Assembly (NCBI GenBank): GCA_028023455.1
Contig: JAQFVV010006341.1
Span: 2,360,001 to 2,424,000, forward strand
Source of the DNA: Epiperipatus broadwayi
Lineage: Eukaryota > Onychophora > Udeonychophora > Euonychophora > Peripatidae
Reading direction: 5' to 3'
Length of the DNA: 64,000 nucleotides
Position numbers and translations under genes: made by a program. Positions 61,872 to 64,000 of this stretch are shown one piece after another (within the stretch, counting starts at the first letter, position 1; each line of letters begins with the position of its first letter). The notes beneath the pieces were generated by a model. The model was not told the origin of the DNA. It did no database searches and saw only the letters and a list, made by a program, of their open reading frames with translations.

Positions 61872-62202
61872 ATATATATAATATTATGGCATCTTTCTAA
61901 AGCTAAAATCTAAATTATTTAAGTTAAGCATTTTACAGTTAAAAGAAACATATATAAAAACTGAAAACCATTAAATAAGAATGTAAAAGAAGACAATGGG
62001 AGAGGACAAAAAATATAAGTGAGGTGCATCCACAAAGGCAATCTTGAAAATAGCTACAGTCAAACACCTTTTGATGTTCAAAGGTGTCAAATGTAAAATA
62101 AAACAAAGAGCAGAAAAAGAAATGGTGGACTAGTAGGTGTGAGGAAGTAAAGAGCAAAGAGTACTGTAATAAAAATAATGGCATAATATATACACACACA
62201 CC

Positions 62203-62680
62203 TATTCCTTCAAAAATACCAGATATTTATCATATTTCATTTATTTGTTTATTTTACACACTCATAATTTTATTTGTATGATATATATATATATTGAATA
62301 TATATTACTTTAATTTGTATAAGGAGGGAGGGGGTGCCTTAGATATCACATATCAAAATGCTACCAAGTACTTTTTTAGGCAATGATAACTAGCATTTAT
62401 TGATTAAGATTTAAATATAGTAATCTTGCTCTCTCTATATAAATTATTTGATTTATAATTTAAAATGAGGAAATGTTAATTTTTCGTGTGTTGACTTTTT
62501 TTTTTTTTAACTGTGTGTTTTGGCAGGTTTTTCCAAGTCGTGTGAACCCAGTTCTAAATTTTTTCTGTTTTCATGTAGTTTTTTATCACTTAGATGTGTC
62601 AGACGATGTTTTTGGCTATTTATGAAATTCAAAATGGCAGAGATCACGTACTAAATTTGCATCGGGAACTGTTGGGAGGG
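62203..62680 (+). repeat. dispersed repeat, plus-strand copy (pair with 54360-54560)
   Basis: Starts TATTCCTTCAAAAATACC and contains TTTTCCAAGTCGTGTGA, AGATGTGTCAGACGATGTTT and TTCAAAATGGCAGAGATC. About 250 bp between the first and second blocks (62265-62510) have no counterpart in the other copy. The short + strand frame at 62594 (MCQTMFLAIYEIQNGRDHVL) is the shared part. Confidence 0.7.
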
Positions 62681-62689
62681 GGTGCATGT

Positions 62690-63765
62690 TTGACTGGTGT
62701 AGAATGGGAAAGAAGACCTTTTTTGTGTGTAATTACTAAAAAAAAAATCTCTAAATTTTTTCCTACTAACATTAAGTATATATTTTTTTTTTAAAATTGT
62801 TTGTGTTTTTAAAGAAGTTCAATACAATGTAATTGTATACATATATGCTGCCACATCACTATCAAATAAAAAAAAAAAGATAAATAAATATCTAAAAAAA
62901 ATTTAAGTTAAAAATTTAAAAACAAAAGACTATTTTAATGTAAAAGAAAAAAACTGCTAATGTATTTTTAAAGTTATCTTTTAAATCTTAGAATGGAAAT
63001 AATTTTCCATTGAAATATAATGACATAATAGCAAACAGGCCCTTGGGGTATTTAATCAATTGTAAGTCAGATAAAAGATAAAATTACTAGTAATAAAATT
63101 TGGTGTTCCTGCTTCAAAGAGAACTGGCCAATAACGATGTGAATGAACACATTGTCTACAGAAAATCATCATCACCAATAAGAACAGTGCCAAGCCAGGC
63201 AAGATCAATCCTGGAATTTGATGATAAGGAATGGAAAATGATATTAAAAGAAAGTTTTTGCTAGGGGAATTTTTTTTTGATTGCTCATATTTGGGTATTG
63301 CAGATCTGCAAAATGTAGGGGATCTTGCAATAAATTTTCATTTCCCATATTTATATCAGCTGAGGTGATTTCCAGACTGATGGTTCCCAGAAAGAAGCAA
63401 ATGATGGACTTGTCTTCCTATATTAATGGAGTTGGGTGATGCAACAAGGACTGCAAAAATGGAATCAAGGAATCTGAAGACACATGGAAAGTACAAACTT
63501 TAAAATAAGAAATTTTCCAAATATTAATGTTATCTAACTCCTAAAGAAAATCTCTTATTAGACTAAGTAGAAAGTTAAATTATTTGTTATAATTTTTTTA
63601 TGTTTGCTACTGTCATTTCCATTCTCATTAATTTCTTTTAAATTAATATTTTAAAAATAAGCGTAAATACCTGCATAGATATGTAAGATTGTTAGTTTAG
63701 GTGTGTTAATTTTGGGCTATTTGTTTTATAGTTGAATCAATGCTGTTGGAGGAATATACAGGTGT
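62690..63765. other. AT-rich DNA, nothing recognised
   Basis: No gene recognised. Stretches at 63110-63240 and 63360-63490 are less AT-rich and could be repeat remnants. Confidence 0.35.
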
Positions 63766-63771
63766 TTTATG

Positions 63772-63978
63772 TCAATGTAATGTGGAGAGGCACATTGTAT
63801 TCTCATTCTCTTGTGCCATGTTAGCATACAGAGCATAGTACCCACCTGAATGCATGGCCAAAAGTGTAGCCATCATGTTGACAATGGTCATAGATATATT
63901 TCCTATGCCATAAATCTCCCTACACTTTGGTTGAGATAGTAAGCCAGCAAAGATTGCTACCCCCAATTTATAGTGCAT
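63772..63978 (-). other. unassigned small ORF or possible exon
   Basis: A 68-codon minus-strand frame with balanced amino-acid composition (LGVAIFAGLLSQPKCREIYG, then ISMTIVNMMATLLAMHSGGY) that is unlike the F/I/K/N/Y-rich noise frames elsewhere. Two hydrophobic stretches could be membrane segments. A good splice-donor sequence, CATTCAG|GTGGGT, occurs on the - strand at about 63848-63860, so it might be an exon ending at HS. I do not recognise the family. It could equally be part of a repeat. Confidence 0.3.
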
Positions 63979-64000
63979 ATCTTATATAGTTCCAAAGGCA

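Overview
The window is strongly AT-rich animal nuclear DNA. It has long introns, two unmistakable coding exons of a conserved metazoan gene, and a dense load of decayed transposable elements. There are no bacterial-style gene arrays, rRNA genes, convincing tRNA genes or CRISPR arrays. The mix of hAT, Merlin, piggyBac-like, Ty3/Gypsy and RTE/CR1-like non-LTR elements in a very AT-rich background suits an invertebrate such as an arthropod, cnidarian or mollusc. The sequence alone does not let me choose between them.

The only host gene I can name is CNOT11, a CCR4-NOT subunit, on the + strand. Its penultimate coding exon is at 10112-10267 and its terminal coding exon, with stop codon, is at 17957-18091. 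The intron between them is about 7.7 kb. Earlier exons were not found, so the upstream intron probably extends past the left edge, and 1-10111 would then be intronic. The 3' UTR follows 18091.

Region by region: 1-10 kb is AT-rich DNA with a small foldback element (1099-1218) and a decayed hAT transposon (3695-6018, transposase relic on the - strand). The 10-18 kb intron holds a Merlin-derived non-autonomous element with an 8-bp target duplication (10612-11693). It also holds a sense-oriented non-LTR retrotransposon relic (12.4-14.7 kb and 16.3-17.8 kb), broken around a truncated Merlin copy that still encodes a recognisable but frameshifted transposase (14702-16262). The 20.9-23.3 kb stretch has repeated inverted motifs and a LINE 3' fragment. 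The 24.9-31.8 kb stretch holds two minus-strand LINE relics of one family, each interrupted by a palindromic MITE-like element. More LINE 3' fragments lie near 35.4 and 38.3 kb.

The right third is LTR territory. Element A (40858-46224) is a relatively young gag-only LTR element, and its 3' LTR carries a piggyBac-like MITE. A defective hAT element with a perfect 8-bp target duplication follows (46279-47414). Next is a heavily decayed Ty3/Gypsy gag-pol relic (about 49.8-52.0 kb), then a large foldback element (52.66-53.24 kb). Element C (55378-61871) is a second gag-only LTR element with a tRNA-Pro-like primer binding site. Two copies of another repeat lie in opposite orientation on either side of element C. 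An unrecognised small ORF closes the window.

Nothing here looks like a new cellular system. The points most worth following are the Merlin pair, the two gag-only LTR elements next to a decayed pol-bearing Gypsy relic, and the nested insertions.
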